DNA of 64,000 nt from a virus. The translations under genes and the position numbers were made by a program. Location: IMG/VR virus record IMGVR_UViG_3300021371_000012, positions 1-64,000 of that record, one strand, 5' to 3'. Positions 24,636 through 32,796 of this stretch are shown here, in pieces; the stretch's first letter is position 1; the number at the start of each line of letters is the position of its first letter. The notes below the pieces were generated by a model. That model was not told the DNA's origin. It did no database searches and saw only the letters and a program-made list of their open reading frames with translations.

Positions 24636-25693
24636 TATTGTATATTTCCAGTAGTTCTATAATTGGCAGTTCCTTTTCCTGTATTTCCTATATTTGTTGA
24701 TGTTTGATCAGAAGCAAAGGGAAATTTGTCTATTCTATTATTAGTTGGATATCCATGTGTCATATATCCCGATATATTTGAACTAGTTCCTCCATGCATA
24801 GAATTTCCAGTAGAAAGTTCTGCAATGTCCGAAGAAGGTGTGTCAGCCGCATAAGTAAATTTTTGTAGTACATCTGCGTCAGTAATTCCTCCACTTACAT
24901 AAATATGTGTCTCAGACTGGTGTCCGTGTTGTGATCTATTAACTGCAACTAATGTAGCAGGTTGGTTTGAAGAAGAATTAGAAGCAAAAGGGAACTTTTC
25001 GATCGCGTTTGTATCTGCAGGAGTCTCTCCGCCGATAACATAGCCAGCAGTTTCTGAACAAGAACCAGCTCCCCAATATCTAGGAGTGCTTAAACTTGCT
25101 ACATTTGTTGCATTTCCAGGAGATACTGTTGGATAACGATTCATCATAGACATATTTGTACCTAAACCACCAACATTATACCCACGATCATTAGCCAGAT
25201 CTGCAATACCACCACACGATAAACGAGTAGCTGCTGTTAGTTGTCCGACATCAGCAGCTACACCTGCCGGATTAGCAAATGGAAAACGTAATATATTGTT
25301 AGAGGCAGCTAACGATGCAGTTCCTTGCTGACCTCCTACAACATACCCATATGAACCAGAAGCTGTACCAGTGGACTCAAATACTTTATAACCAGAAGGG
25401 CTGCCAGGTCCTAGCTGTCCTACATTTATTGTGTCTGTATCAGAAGAAAAAGGATATGCGTAAATAAATTCCCCATTTGTTGAGCTGCCTCCTACATCAT
25501 AACCAAAATTAGTTCCTGAGTAGTAAGCTCCAGAAGGTGCAGGCGCTCCTCCACCTCCTCCTGCTAAAGGAGCTGAAGGTCCGAAAATAGTTTGAATAGC
25601 TCCATTTGCTCCGACAGCAAGATTAGATTGATGAATAGCAGCATTAGCTGTTCTAAATTGTATATATGCTAAATCAATTTTTTTATCTGCCAT
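24632..25693 (-). CDS. Kelch-like beta-propeller adhesin, copy 1
   Basis: A 353-aa protein, last of three tandem relatives at the end of the late transcript. Six degenerate units carry a F/YPF-type core (YPFSSD, FPFANP, RYPTVS, FPFASN, FTYAAD, FPFASD) with a GGY-like or GYxxGG turn. This fits a six-bladed kelch-type propeller. The N-terminus (KKIDLAYIQFRTANAAIHQSN) differs from the other two and may be the attachment part. Probably a fibre or receptor-binding protein; the receptor is unknown. AGAGGTAATT precedes the ATG. Confidence 0.7.
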   Translation of the reverse strand: MADKKIDLAYIQFRTANAAIHQSNLAVGANGAIQTIFGPSAPLAGGGGGAPAPSGAYYSGTNFGYDVGGSSTNGEFIYAYPFSSDTDTINVGQLGPGSPSGYKVFESTGTASGSYGYVVGGQQGTASLAASNNILRFPFANPAGVAADVGQLTAATRLSCGGIADLANDRGYNVGGLGTNMSMMNRYPTVSPGNATNVASLSTPRYWGAGSCSETAGYVIGGETPADTNAIEKFPFASNSSSNQPATLVAVNRSQHGHQSETHIYVSGGITDADVLQKFTYAADTPSSDIAELSTGNSMHGGTSSNISGYMTHGYPTNNRIDKFPFASDQTSTNIGNTGKGTANYRTTGNIQY

Positions 25694-25702
25694 AATTACC
25701 TC

Positions 25703-26716
25703 TTATACCTGTGTTCCTGATGATCCATAAACAGCTACAGTTAATTCTCCTACATCTATAGCACTAACATCAGAAGAGTGGGGATTTTTATCTATAGTAG
25801 TTGATCCTGTATTATTACCTCCCCCCATTACAAATCCGTCTGTAGTAGAGTTAGCTCCAGCAACATAAGTTCTAGCTTCTGTTGATGCTCCTGCTACAGT
25901 ACTTCGTATTACGTCTGAAGAAAATGGAAATTTGGATCGGTTGCTGGTTCCACCAAAAGCACTAGTAATATATCCATCAGTTTCACTACTGTGTCCTGTT
26001 CCCTGATATAAACTCGGACCGGCAGGGTTAATTAACGTCCAAGAAGTATCCGATGCAAAAGATGATTTTCTATCTCTACCGCTATAACCAGTTACATAAA
26101 AATTTTCATTACTATTTGACCCTTGAGCCCAGACAGCTTCTTCATTTGCAGATTCAGCTATATCTGTAGCATTAGTATCAGAAGAAAAAGGATATTTATC
26201 TACAGTAGAAGTTCTTCCTGATGTGCTCGAGTTAGTAGAGCCTGTAAGAGCATATCCGTGTGTTGAGCTTTGCGAACCTACTACTCCTGTACGAGCAGAA
26301 GTCATATTACCTATACTTAGAACAGGTGTACCTGAAGAAAAAGGAAATTTTGTTATTGTAGAATAAACAGTAGGGCCAGGAAAGTAATTGCCTCCTGCCA
26401 TATACCCATCAGTTCTAGAAGCTGTTGATTGTGCTCCTATATAATAAAGTTGAAATAAACCACTAGTAGTTACTGCAGTAGTTGTACCAGAAGCAAAAGA
26501 AAATGAGTCTAGTCTATTTTGAATAGTACCTGGCCCAGTTCTTCCACCCATATTATACCCATCAGCAGAACCTTGTGCATATGGAGGCAAGGGTGCAGCA
26601 GTAAAAGTATCAGTACTTAAACGCACAGCACCACTATAAAAATCATAAGAAAGTTTAGTACCATCTACTGTTGTATTAGCTACTTTTAACGCGTGAATAG
26701 GAAATTTTTGTGTCAT
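25703..26716 (-). CDS. Kelch-like beta-propeller adhesin, copy 2
   Basis: A 337-aa relative of its two neighbours. Six units are seen (FSFASG, FPFSSG, YPFSSD, SSFASD, FPFSSD, NPHSSD), each followed by a short strand and a GY(x)2-3GG turn. The N-terminus is FPIHALKVANTTVDGTKLSYDF. The ATG overlaps the stop of copy 3 (ATGA), so the copies are co-translated. Blades differ strongly from copy 3, so the duplications are old or the genes diversify fast. Confidence 0.7.
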   Translation of the reverse strand: MTQKFPIHALKVANTTVDGTKLSYDFYSGAVRLSTDTFTAAPLPPYAQGSADGYNMGGRTGPGTIQNRLDSFSFASGTTTAVTTSGLFQLYYIGAQSTASRTDGYMAGGNYFPGPTVYSTITKFPFSSGTPVLSIGNMTSARTGVVGSQSSTHGYALTGSTNSSTSGRTSTVDKYPFSSDTNATDIAESANEEAVWAQGSNSNENFYVTGYSGRDRKSSFASDTSWTLINPAGPSLYQGTGHSSETDGYITSAFGGTSNRSKFPFSSDVIRSTVAGASTEARTYVAGANSTTDGFVMGGGNNTGSTTIDKNPHSSDVSAIDVGELTVAVYGSSGTQV

Positions 26717-27789
26717 ACTTGAGTTCCTGCCGCATAATATCTTAATTGAGTTAAATTACCAATGTCGGTTGCATCTGTGTCTGAAGTAAATGGAAAAATG
26801 TCAATTATATTAGTAATTCCACTAGGGCCAGTACCACCACTAGCATATCCATGAGTAGTACTTGATTGTCCAGCTACTTGATACCTTGATGCAGTTATAT
26901 CGCCAATATTGGTTGCGTCTTCGTCTGCGGTAAAACTAAACTTATCAATAGTGGTTGTAAAGGGAGAAATTCCATTTTCAGTACCCCCACTAGTGTATCC
27001 ATGCGTAACGCTTGATTGTCCAGCCATACCGTGCCTTTTAACAGAAGTATCACCAACATCGGTTGCATCTACATCTGAGCTAAAAGAAAATTTATCAATT
27101 GTGTTCACAGAGTCTGATGATGCCACGCTAAAACCCCCTGAAGAGTACCCATGAGTACCGCTTGTCTGCCCAGCGTGTTGGTATCTTATTACAGTTAGAT
27201 CGCCAACATCAGTTGCGTTTGTATCTGAGCTAAAAGGAAATTTATCAATTATATTATACGACGAAGCACCTTCGCCCCCAGTATTGTACCCATGAGTAGT
27301 GCTTGACTGTCCTGTTGTACCATATCTACCTGTTTGCAAATCACCAACGTCTGATGCGTTTGTATCTGAGCTGAAAGGAAACTTATCAATTGTTAAGTAT
27401 GTGTATGATGTTTCAAAACCCCCACTAGTGTATCCATGAGTAGTGCTTGACTGTCCTGTTACGTAATATCTTGATAAAGTTACATCACCGACATCAGTTG
27501 CGTCTGTATTTGAGCTAAAAGGAAACTTATCAATTACATTACTTACTGCACTGGATTGGCCTGTTGCGGTGTATCCAGCAGTACTTCCCGGAAAATGATT
27601 AGTGAGTGACTCTGGCACATCATCAACAAATGTACCTCTATACAAACCTGCTCGTTTTTGGTATAATCCCACACCAGTATTAAAAGTAGTATTGCCCAAG
27701 AATACTACATTAGCACCATTAAGAGTATTAGCAGTATTATTAGCGAGCCTAAAATTAATTAGTGATACTGGAACAGTAGTTAAACTCAT
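26713..27789 (-). CDS. Kelch-like beta-propeller adhesin, copy 3, most regular
   Basis: A 358-aa protein with six units of about 47-50 residues. The consensus per unit is I-D-K-F-P-F-S-S-D-T-N-A-T-D-V-G-D, then RY, AGQSSTTHGY and SGG. The N-terminal strand (STAGYTATGQSS) and the last strand (RYYAAGTQV) would close one blade, as in many propellers. The first 55 residues (VSLINFRLANNT ...) probably dock to the virion. Near identity between blades at the DNA level (for example the ATGAGTAGTGCTTGACTGTCC-like segments) makes blade exchange by recombination likely. Expected role: host attachment. Confidence 0.75.
   Translation of the reverse strand: MSLTTVPVSLINFRLANNTANTLNGANVVFLGNTTFNTGVGLYQKRAGLYRGTFVDDVPESLTNHFPGSTAGYTATGQSSAVSNVIDKFPFSSNTDATDVGDVTLSRYYVTGQSSTTHGYTSGGFETSYTYLTIDKFPFSSDTNASDVGDLQTGRYGTTGQSSTTHGYNTGGEGASSYNIIDKFPFSSDTNATDVGDLTVIRYQHAGQTSGTHGYSSGGFSVASSDSVNTIDKFSFSSDVDATDVGDTSVKRHGMAGQSSVTHGYTSGGTENGISPFTTTIDKFSFTADEDATNIGDITASRYQVAGQSSTTHGYASGGTGPSGITNIIDIFPFTSDTDATDIGNLTQLRYYAAGTQV
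26720..27560 (-). repeat. Tandem kelch-blade DNA repeat, six units
   Basis: Units of roughly 140-160 bp repeat with high DNA identity inside the preceding adhesin gene. The recurring words encode GQSSTTHGYTSGG and DKFPFSSDTNATDVGD. Spacing varies by a few codons between units, at the loop before the IDKF strand. Confidence 0.75.
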
Positions 27790-27941
27790 TTTTTTCTTAC
27801 CTGTTTACGAATAGGAGCATTAGCAATTCCATAAGAAAAACTAGGGCTTTTAGTAGATCTCTTACGGGCATTATATAGTTTTTTAATTTGTTTTTTAGAA
27901 GCTATAGTAGAAGTAAAAGCATCTACACTAGTGATTGACAT
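27786..27941 (-). CDS. Small basic protein
   Basis: A 51-aa frame beginning MSITSVDAFTST and ending RKQVRKK, with 15 Lys or Arg. AAGGAG lies 5 bases before the ATG. The stop overlaps the ATG of kelch copy 3 (ATGA), which supports a real gene. It starts just after the terminator-like hairpin at 27953-27993. Function unknown. Confidence 0.65.
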   Translation of the reverse strand: MSITSVDAFTSTIASKKQIKKLYNARKRSTKSPSFSYGIANAPIRKQVRKK

Positions 27942-27952
27942 GTTTTCTCCTT

Positions 27953-27993
27953 AAAAAAATATAGAGGAAATGCCTTTCGACAGTTCCTCTATA
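27953..27993 (-). terminator. Rho-independent terminator or attenuator before the adhesin genes
   Basis: Read on the - strand, TATAGAGGAA pairs with TTCCTCTATA (27984-27993 with 27960-27969), then seven T residues (27959-27953). Inside the 10-bp stem, TGTC-GAAA-GGCA forms a further short stem with a GAAA tetraloop. The Shine-Dalgarno of the next small gene begins directly after the T-run. Read-through must feed the adhesins unless another promoter exists. Confidence 0.75.
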
Positions 27994-28015
27994 TGAACTA
28001 CTGTTAAAGCACTTC

Positions 28016-28309
28016 TTATTTACTGAAGTTTTTGTGTTTTACAACTTTTGGCTTATATACAGTACCATCTGATGAAGAAAATTCTCCGACCATAGTAACA
28101 TTTTCAAGAGAAGCTCTATTATTCATAACTCTATTAGCTTCATCATATTTCAAAATATTTTCAAGATCTTTATTAACTTCATTACCTGCAATAGTTCTAT
28201 ACAAACTGCCGCCAACCGGTTCTACTTTTCCTTCTCCTCTGAGTTTTTTAGAACGCTCTAAACGCTGTTCAAAAGACTCTCTTTCAGGTCCTGCATATTT
28301 TTCAGCCAT
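28016..28309 (-). CDS. Hypothetical protein
   Basis: A 97-aa charged, probably helical protein (ERESFEQRLERSKKLRGEG start, basic end KVVKHKNFSK). One base separates it from the previous gene. It is the last gene before the terminator at 27953. No family recognised. Confidence 0.6.
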   Translation of the reverse strand: MAEKYAGPERESFEQRLERSKKLRGEGKVEPVGGSLYRTIAGNEVNKDLENILKYDEANRVMNNRASLENVTMVGEFSSSDGTVYKPKVVKHKNFSK

Positions 28310-28310
28310 T

Positions 28311-28595
28311 TTACTTCATATCCTTAATCATGTTAGGAAATTTACCACGACCGTTTCCACCCATATTACGAGAACCACTTGATCCTCCAACAGATGATTT
28401 TTTAGTCATTGCGCCTTCTGCCTCAACACCGTCTACAGTAGCAGAATAACCTGACATTCCAGAATTTCCGTAATTAGTTGCTTGTTTCATTTTTTTGTTT
28501 GTATTCATTGGTCCTTTATCGGTTCCACCGATTGGGGCACCTGGTTGTGATTTAAGACCTAAATCTACACCCTGTCCACTTACCATTCTAGCCAT
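28311..28595 (-). CDS. Gly/Ser-rich small protein
   Basis: A 94-aa low-complexity protein with many Gly, Ser, Met and Lys (for example SVGGSSGSRNMGGNGRG near the end). No motif. GGAGATAAATT precedes the ATG. Function unknown; likely disordered. Confidence 0.6.
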   Translation of the reverse strand: MARMVSGQGVDLGLKSQPGAPIGGTDKGPMNTNKKMKQATNYGNSGMSGYSATVDGVEAEGAMTKKSSVGGSSGSRNMGGNGRGKFPNMIKDMK

Positions 28596-28598
28596 AAT

Positions 28599-28844
28599 TT
28601 ATCTCCTTTTTCTTTTGTAGAATTCTTTTCTACTCATTGCTTGATTTTTAAAAGGTGTGTAATACGCACACCATTCTTCGTTTGATAATCCAGAACCACT
28701 AGGACGTCTTTTATGAGGTCGAGTTACCATTCTACCTGCTGGAGTATAAAAAGCACATAAAGGAGGTCTGTCAAATGCTCGTACATCTGAACTCATTCTC
28801 TCCCAAGCCTTAGTTCCGTTTGTTACTTTTCTTCTTATTCTCAT
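28599..28844 (-). CDS. Small Arg-rich protein, probably leaderless mRNA
   Basis: An 81-aa protein, strongly basic at both ends (MRIRRKV ... KEFYKRKRR), with two YTP motifs (CAFYTPAGR and CAYYTPFKN) that look like a small internal repeat. No Shine-Dalgarno is seen. A promoter -10 box (28850-28855) ends five bases before the ATG, so its mRNA may have no leader. Confidence 0.6.
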   Translation of the reverse strand: MRIRRKVTNGTKAWERMSSDVRAFDRPPLCAFYTPAGRMVTRPHKRRPSGSGLSNEEWCAYYTPFKNQAMSRKEFYKRKRR

Positions 28845-28849
28845 AGCTT

Positions 28850-28878
28850 ATTATGACTTATTTATCATGAGTTGACAA
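28850..28878 (-). promoter_or_regulatory. - strand promoter placed for a leaderless transcript
   Basis: TTGTCA (28878-28873 on the - strand), a 17-bp spacer and CATAAT (28855-28850). The next five bases are AAGCT and then ATG at 28844. The expected transcription start falls on or beside the A of the start codon. Confidence 0.6.
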
Positions 28879-28902
28879 ATATTTTATTTAAATTTTGCTC
28901 TA

Positions 28903-29076
28903 CTAATATAAAAAAGTTTTAGCTATGACTATATTATTTTTTATACTCTCTATTTTTATATCTAAATTAGTTTTTTCATAAGGAATATAAAAATTTTCTA
29001 CTTTGTCGTAAGCATATGCACCATAAAATATTAGTCCTATTAAATAAATTAGAGCTATTAAGAAAAGATATATCAT
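28903..29076 (-). CDS. Small membrane protein
   Basis: A 57-aa protein whose ATG overlaps the preceding stop (ATGA). One hydrophobic helix (residues 2-22, IYLFLIALIYLIGLIFYGAY) is followed by a charged tail of about 35 residues. A topology like this is shared by some holins and inner-membrane spanins, but no lysis partner is identified. Confidence 0.6.
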   Translation of the reverse strand: MIYLFLIALIYLIGLIFYGAYAYDKVENFYIPYEKTNLDIKIESIKNNIVIAKTFLY

Positions 29077-29546
29077 GATGCAAACAGTGCTACAAAAAAA
29101 GCACCACACCCAAGAACAACACAACCGCCAACAATTAAAAATAATTTAACTTGTTCCCAGAATTCTGATTCTTCTTGACGTTTTTTAATCCTAGCTAATC
29201 TTGCTGCTTCTTTCTGTTCTGTTATTCGTTTTGCTCTTTCATCAATAATAGATTGCCAAGTTCCAGGGCCAAATCGCATATCAACAAGAGTTTTTACTTC
29301 TTGCATTTTTTCTTGGGCTATTTTAGCATCTATCATTTCTTGGGCAACAGAATCAATGCCGAATTGGTCTTTGAGACCTATTCCTGCTTTTTTATTTCTT
29401 TGCTTATCAAGTTCTTGTTGACCTTGAAATACGCTGTCTATAGCTCCTGCTATTTCTCCAATATCTTTAGCAGTGTCTATATTAGATTTAATAAAATCTA
29501 CACCAGCCTTTAAAAGAGATAACGCAGCTAATCCTTCTGCTATCAT
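29073..29546 (-). CDS. Tail-anchored coiled-coil membrane protein, unknown
   Basis: A 157-aa protein. Residues 1-50 form an amphipathic Ala-rich part and 60-125 a charged helix ending in a Lys/Arg-rich stretch. Residues 130-155 are one membrane helix (KLFLIVGGCVVLGCGAFFVAL) near the C-terminus. GAGGAAAA precedes the ATG. Function unknown; a late envelope role is possible. Confidence 0.65.
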   Translation of the reverse strand: MIAEGLAALSLLKAGVDFIKSNIDTAKDIGEIAGAIDSVFQGQQELDKQRNKKAGIGLKDQFGIDSVAQEMIDAKIAQEKMQEVKTLVDMRFGPGTWQSIIDERAKRITEQKEAARLARIKKRQEESEFWEQVKLFLIVGGCVVLGCGAFFVALFAS

Positions 29547-29630
29547 TTTTCCTCATCCAATTTCTCCCCTTCATTTTTATTATATTCTGTACAACTTTTT
29601 AGGGTGTACTAAGTTCTAGAAACGATATAA

Positions 29631-30146
29631 TTATCTATTAGCAAGAGGGTTATCTAAAGCTCTTTGAAGTTGCTTTTCCATATCAGATTCTAGGGTTTCA
29701 ATTTTCGTTTCAAGTATATCACGTGTTGCTGTATTTTCACGAATCAGAAGATCTTTCTGTGCTACATACTGATTGAGCAGATCTTGTCTTTTAACTTCAA
29801 ATCTTTCTTCTGCATCATCAATTGTAGTACGTACATCATCCTCTACATTGTTAATATCATCTTCAACCTTATCTACTATACGCTCAATACGAACAATATC
29901 ATCTCTTAAACCATTCTTAATGTCGCGTGAATATTCCAATGCTTCGTCTAGTTTAGTTTCAAGTACATCATTACGTGCGTCAATTGCGGCTGTATCAATA
30001 TTCTGAATAATCTCTTTCATATTCATATAATCTTTATAGAACTCAAAACCAGCCCACAAGCCGCCACCAAGTGTTCCTATTAGTGGAAGTATAAGCAGTA
30101 GTTTAGAACCTCCAACTTTTATTCCCCCATATTCTATTTCTGCCAT
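29631..30146 (-). CDS. Membrane-anchored coiled-coil protein
   Basis: A 171-aa protein. A Gly-rich membrane helix lies at about residues 15-37 (LLLILPLIGTLGGGLWAGF). The rest is a long coiled coil (about 40-165) rich in Asp, Glu, Ile and Leu. It ends NPLANR. The shape (short inside part, one helix, long rod) resembles spanin-like or other envelope-spanning proteins. No direct evidence for lysis. Confidence 0.65.
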   Translation of the reverse strand: MAEIEYGGIKVGGSKLLLILPLIGTLGGGLWAGFEFYKDYMNMKEIIQNIDTAAIDARNDVLETKLDEALEYSRDIKNGLRDDIVRIERIVDKVEDDINNVEDDVRTTIDDAEERFEVKRQDLLNQYVAQKDLLIRENTATRDILETKIETLESDMEKQLQRALDNPLANR

Positions 30147-30154
30147 CGTGTCTC

Positions 30155-32239
30155 CTATTGGTATTGTAAGTTTTCCATTGCAGCAAAACCAGGATCATTT
30201 AAGAACCATCTTGCAAATGCGTGATCTACAGTTGGTTTTGGTGGGTAGAAATTAATTTGATTTATTTGTTCTTTCTCTGCATATGTCTTGAAATCTGGTA
30301 CAAAGGATATCAAAGCAAGTAATCTACGCTGTATTTCCATTTGTTGTTCTAATGTAACAGCAGCTTCAAGTTCTTTTACAGTTTCTATAGCTTTCATTGC
30401 AATAAGTAACCTCATCTTATTATTTTTCGAAGTAACAGGATCAACTTTAGGCATTGCCTTGCCCGGTATATTCTCAACGTATTCAGGTTTAGAATTTTCT
30501 AACTCAGCTAATTCTTTTTCAATGTCGTCTTCTTGATTAGTATTACCCACACCTGTCTCTGAACTATCACCTTTATTACTAGATTCTTCTTCTAATTTAG
30601 CTAGCTCTGCATCGATGTCATCCATCATTTCGAGCTCGCCCAGCTCCTCATTTATATCATCATCCACAGTTTGAAAACCTGAATCTGCTTCTGCTTGCTC
30701 CTGTTCAATAACTATTTCTTCTTGAGCTACTGTATCAACAGGTGTTTCATATATCTCTGGTTGAATAGATTCAGCATTAATTATATCATCTACAAGAGGA
30801 GATAAAACTGTAAACTCTCCATCATTACCAGACAAATCAACATAACCAGGGCATGTATTGTCGTACTGAGGATCTAACGAACACTGCTGATTAAAGTAAG
30901 CAACATCATAATCAACACAACCCCTATCATATAATGGATCTTCTTTACACATTGCAATATAGTAATCAGGGCATTGAGGATCTGATTTAGGATTTGTATT
31001 ACACTGTTGTGTAAATTGAGCATTGTTATAACCACTACAATTAGGATCATATAAAGGGTTCAAACTACACTGCTGATTAAAATATGCAGTAGCATAACCT
31101 GAACAGTTAGTATCAATTAAAGGATTGATAGTACATGCGTTAAAGTTATTAGTGTAGTCAGGACATAAACTATCGTTAAGATGGTAGTTTGTAACACATG
31201 TGTTATAAGCAGTCTTATAACCATAACAATTACTATCATACAATGCATTGATTACACAGTTTTGTGTATTAGTAGCATAGTTAGGACACTTGCTATCATT
31301 CAAGTGATAGTTAGTATTACACGTAGCTAAAGCTGTTTGATAACCTGGACATCCTACATCATATAGCGGGTCTATTATACACTGTTGATTGTAATACGCT
31401 ACTGCATAACCTGGGCAGGTTGGATCAACTAAAGGGTTTGCTGCGCATTGCTGTTGCAACCATGCTGCTTGATACCCTGGACAGCTTGGATCATATAGCG
31501 GGTTCTGTGTACATTGCTGATTAAATAACGCTTGTGCATAACCCGGACAGGCAGGATCATATAGTTGATTATTATAACAAGGATCAGCTGAATAGTTCAC
31601 GTAGATATATGACTCGTCTGCTCTGAACTCAGGCCCCCAATAACCAGCCTGCCCAGCAATATCTTGTCCAGTAACCAGTATTTCCACGTTACCAAAATAA
31701 CTTGGTGTCAGAAAGTTCTGATTGAAAGTTTCTGTGCCTTGGTCATACGTCCAGTTTGCAAAATTCTGTCCATAGTCATACTTGTAACTTTTGAATAGAT
31801 TACCGTTTGAGTCGTATACGTTGACAACAATCTCAAAAGGGTCTACTCCACCACCGCCGGGTTGTCCAGAAAAATAGTTTGAGTTACCATTTTTGTAAAC
31901 CCATTGATAGTCAAACCCATCAACTTGAATACCGGCTGCCTGTAGTGCTTGATTTATTGCGATTGTATTTGAAAGGGTTTGTTGTGTACCACTCCAATAG
32001 TAAGTAGTACCATTGGCAGTTTGTTGTGCCTCGTGAATGTCACCTTGATCAGTAGTACCTGCCCAACAATCGACATTTTGAGTACACTGACTCAATGTTC
32101 CTGTCCAGCCATTTCCTAATACTATTATATCCCCAGTTTGACCACTAGTTGTTGCTTGTTGTGCACTAGAGGAGGAGTAGTAACAGAGCGAGAGAAATAC
32201 CGCCAGCAGCAATCGCGCCATTGCGTTTCTGAACATCAC
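30155..32239 (-). CDS. Secreted protein with 12 Cys-rich PLYD repeats
   Basis: A 694-aa protein with a signal peptide (RLLLAVFLSLCYYSSSSA). A beta-rich N-terminal domain follows (about 30-215, Gly, Asn and Tyr rich). Twelve tandem units of 20-24 residues lie at 221-468, each with the pattern C-x4-PLYDP-x-CPGY. An acidic disordered stretch follows (about 470-590), then a helical C-terminus. Each unit has two Cys, suggesting one disulphide per unit and folding outside the cytoplasm. Its start lies inside the end of the next upstream gene. GGAGA precedes the ATG at 32239; a second ATG follows at once. Function unknown; cell-surface or virion adhesion is a guess. GC is locally raised. Confidence 0.75.
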   Translation of the reverse strand: MMFRNAMARLLLAVFLSLCYYSSSSAQQATTSGQTGDIIVLGNGWTGTLSQCTQNVDCWAGTTDQGDIHEAQQTANGTTYYWSGTQQTLSNTIAINQALQAAGIQVDGFDYQWVYKNGNSNYFSGQPGGGGVDPFEIVVNVYDSNGNLFKSYKYDYGQNFANWTYDQGTETFNQNFLTPSYFGNVEILVTGQDIAGQAGYWGPEFRADESYIYVNYSADPCYNNQLYDPACPGYAQALFNQQCTQNPLYDPSCPGYQAAWLQQQCAANPLVDPTCPGYAVAYYNQQCIIDPLYDVGCPGYQTALATCNTNYHLNDSKCPNYATNTQNCVINALYDSNCYGYKTAYNTCVTNYHLNDSLCPDYTNNFNACTINPLIDTNCSGYATAYFNQQCSLNPLYDPNCSGYNNAQFTQQCNTNPKSDPQCPDYYIAMCKEDPLYDRGCVDYDVAYFNQQCSLDPQYDNTCPGYVDLSGNDGEFTVLSPLVDDIINAESIQPEIYETPVDTVAQEEIVIEQEQAEADSGFQTVDDDINEELGELEMMDDIDAELAKLEEESSNKGDSSETGVGNTNQEDDIEKELAELENSKPEYVENIPGKAMPKVDPVTSKNNKMRLLIAMKAIETVKELEAAVTLEQQMEIQRRLLALISFVPDFKTYAEKEQINQINFYPPKPTVDHAFARWFLNDPGFAAMENLQYQ
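30836..31579 (-). repeat. Array of 12 Cys-rich coding repeats
   Basis: Units of 60-72 bp. Two subtypes alternate in the middle: NPLYDPxCPGY units and NYHLNDSxCPxY units (units 5 and 7). That pattern suggests duplication of a two-unit block. Confidence 0.75.
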
Positions 32240-32777
32240 TTTTTGTCTCCATATCTTCTATGGGCGGAATACGGCCTGGATTAGCTTCCCAACTATCAGC
32301 AGCTTTATCGCCAATTTTACCAAGATATGGACAAGGCGTTCCAGCCATTTCCATTGCATCATATACTCTACGATCTTGACAAAGTACAGATACAGCTGCA
32401 ACTTTCATCCCCATATCATATAATGTCTTACTTATTTTAAGTCTTTCACAGTTTTTATCCCTGACCATCTCACCTGATGAGATACCAAGTATTTGAGTTT
32501 GTACTGCGCCAGAAACTCCGGACAGACATAGATCTGATGATGAAGAACCTACACCAGGCGATATAGCACTTGGCGGTGGAGATACAACTATAGTACGAGA
32601 ACTTGCATCTGTTTCAACTTTTGAATTTGATTTAGAATCTGTAATAACTGTTGATGCAGTCTGCGCAATTGCTTGATTTTCATTAGCAAAGACCAGAATG
32701 AAAAATACTACGACAAGCAAACTTATCATAGTACATAATGGTAATACTACCTCTGTCTTTTCTCTTATTTTTACCAT
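32166..32777 (-). CDS. Membrane or secreted protein, unknown
   Basis: A 203-aa protein with an N-terminal hydrophobic segment (TMISLLVVVFFILVFA, about 17-32) that may be a signal anchor. A Ser-rich linker follows. The central domain has four Cys (LCLSGVSG, KNCERL, LCQDRR, TPCPYLG), and the C-terminal helix ends in six Leu. Its last 74 bp overlap the start of the Cys-repeat gene in another frame. The two secreted proteins are probably made together and may interact. Confidence 0.65.
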   Translation of the reverse strand: MVKIREKTEVVLPLCTMISLLVVVFFILVFANENQAIAQTASTVITDSKSNSKVETDASSRTIVVSPPPSAISPGVGSSSSDLCLSGVSGAVQTQILGISSGEMVRDKNCERLKISKTLYDMGMKVAAVSVLCQDRRVYDAMEMAGTPCPYLGKIGDKAADSWEANPGRIPPIEDMETKSDVQKRNGAIAAGGISLALLLLLL

Positions 32778-32796
32778 TTATTAGCATTTTCCCCAT

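Noticed and set aside
26720-27560. Regular DNA repeats that could suggest a CRISPR array
   Set aside because: They encode a regular protein repeat in one open frame, unit length is about 150 bp and spacers are not unique short sequences.
29579-29584. TATAAT on the - strand before the gene at 29546
   Set aside because: No acceptable -35 sequence occurs at 15-18 bp, and an isolated -10 box is expected by chance in such AT-rich DNA.
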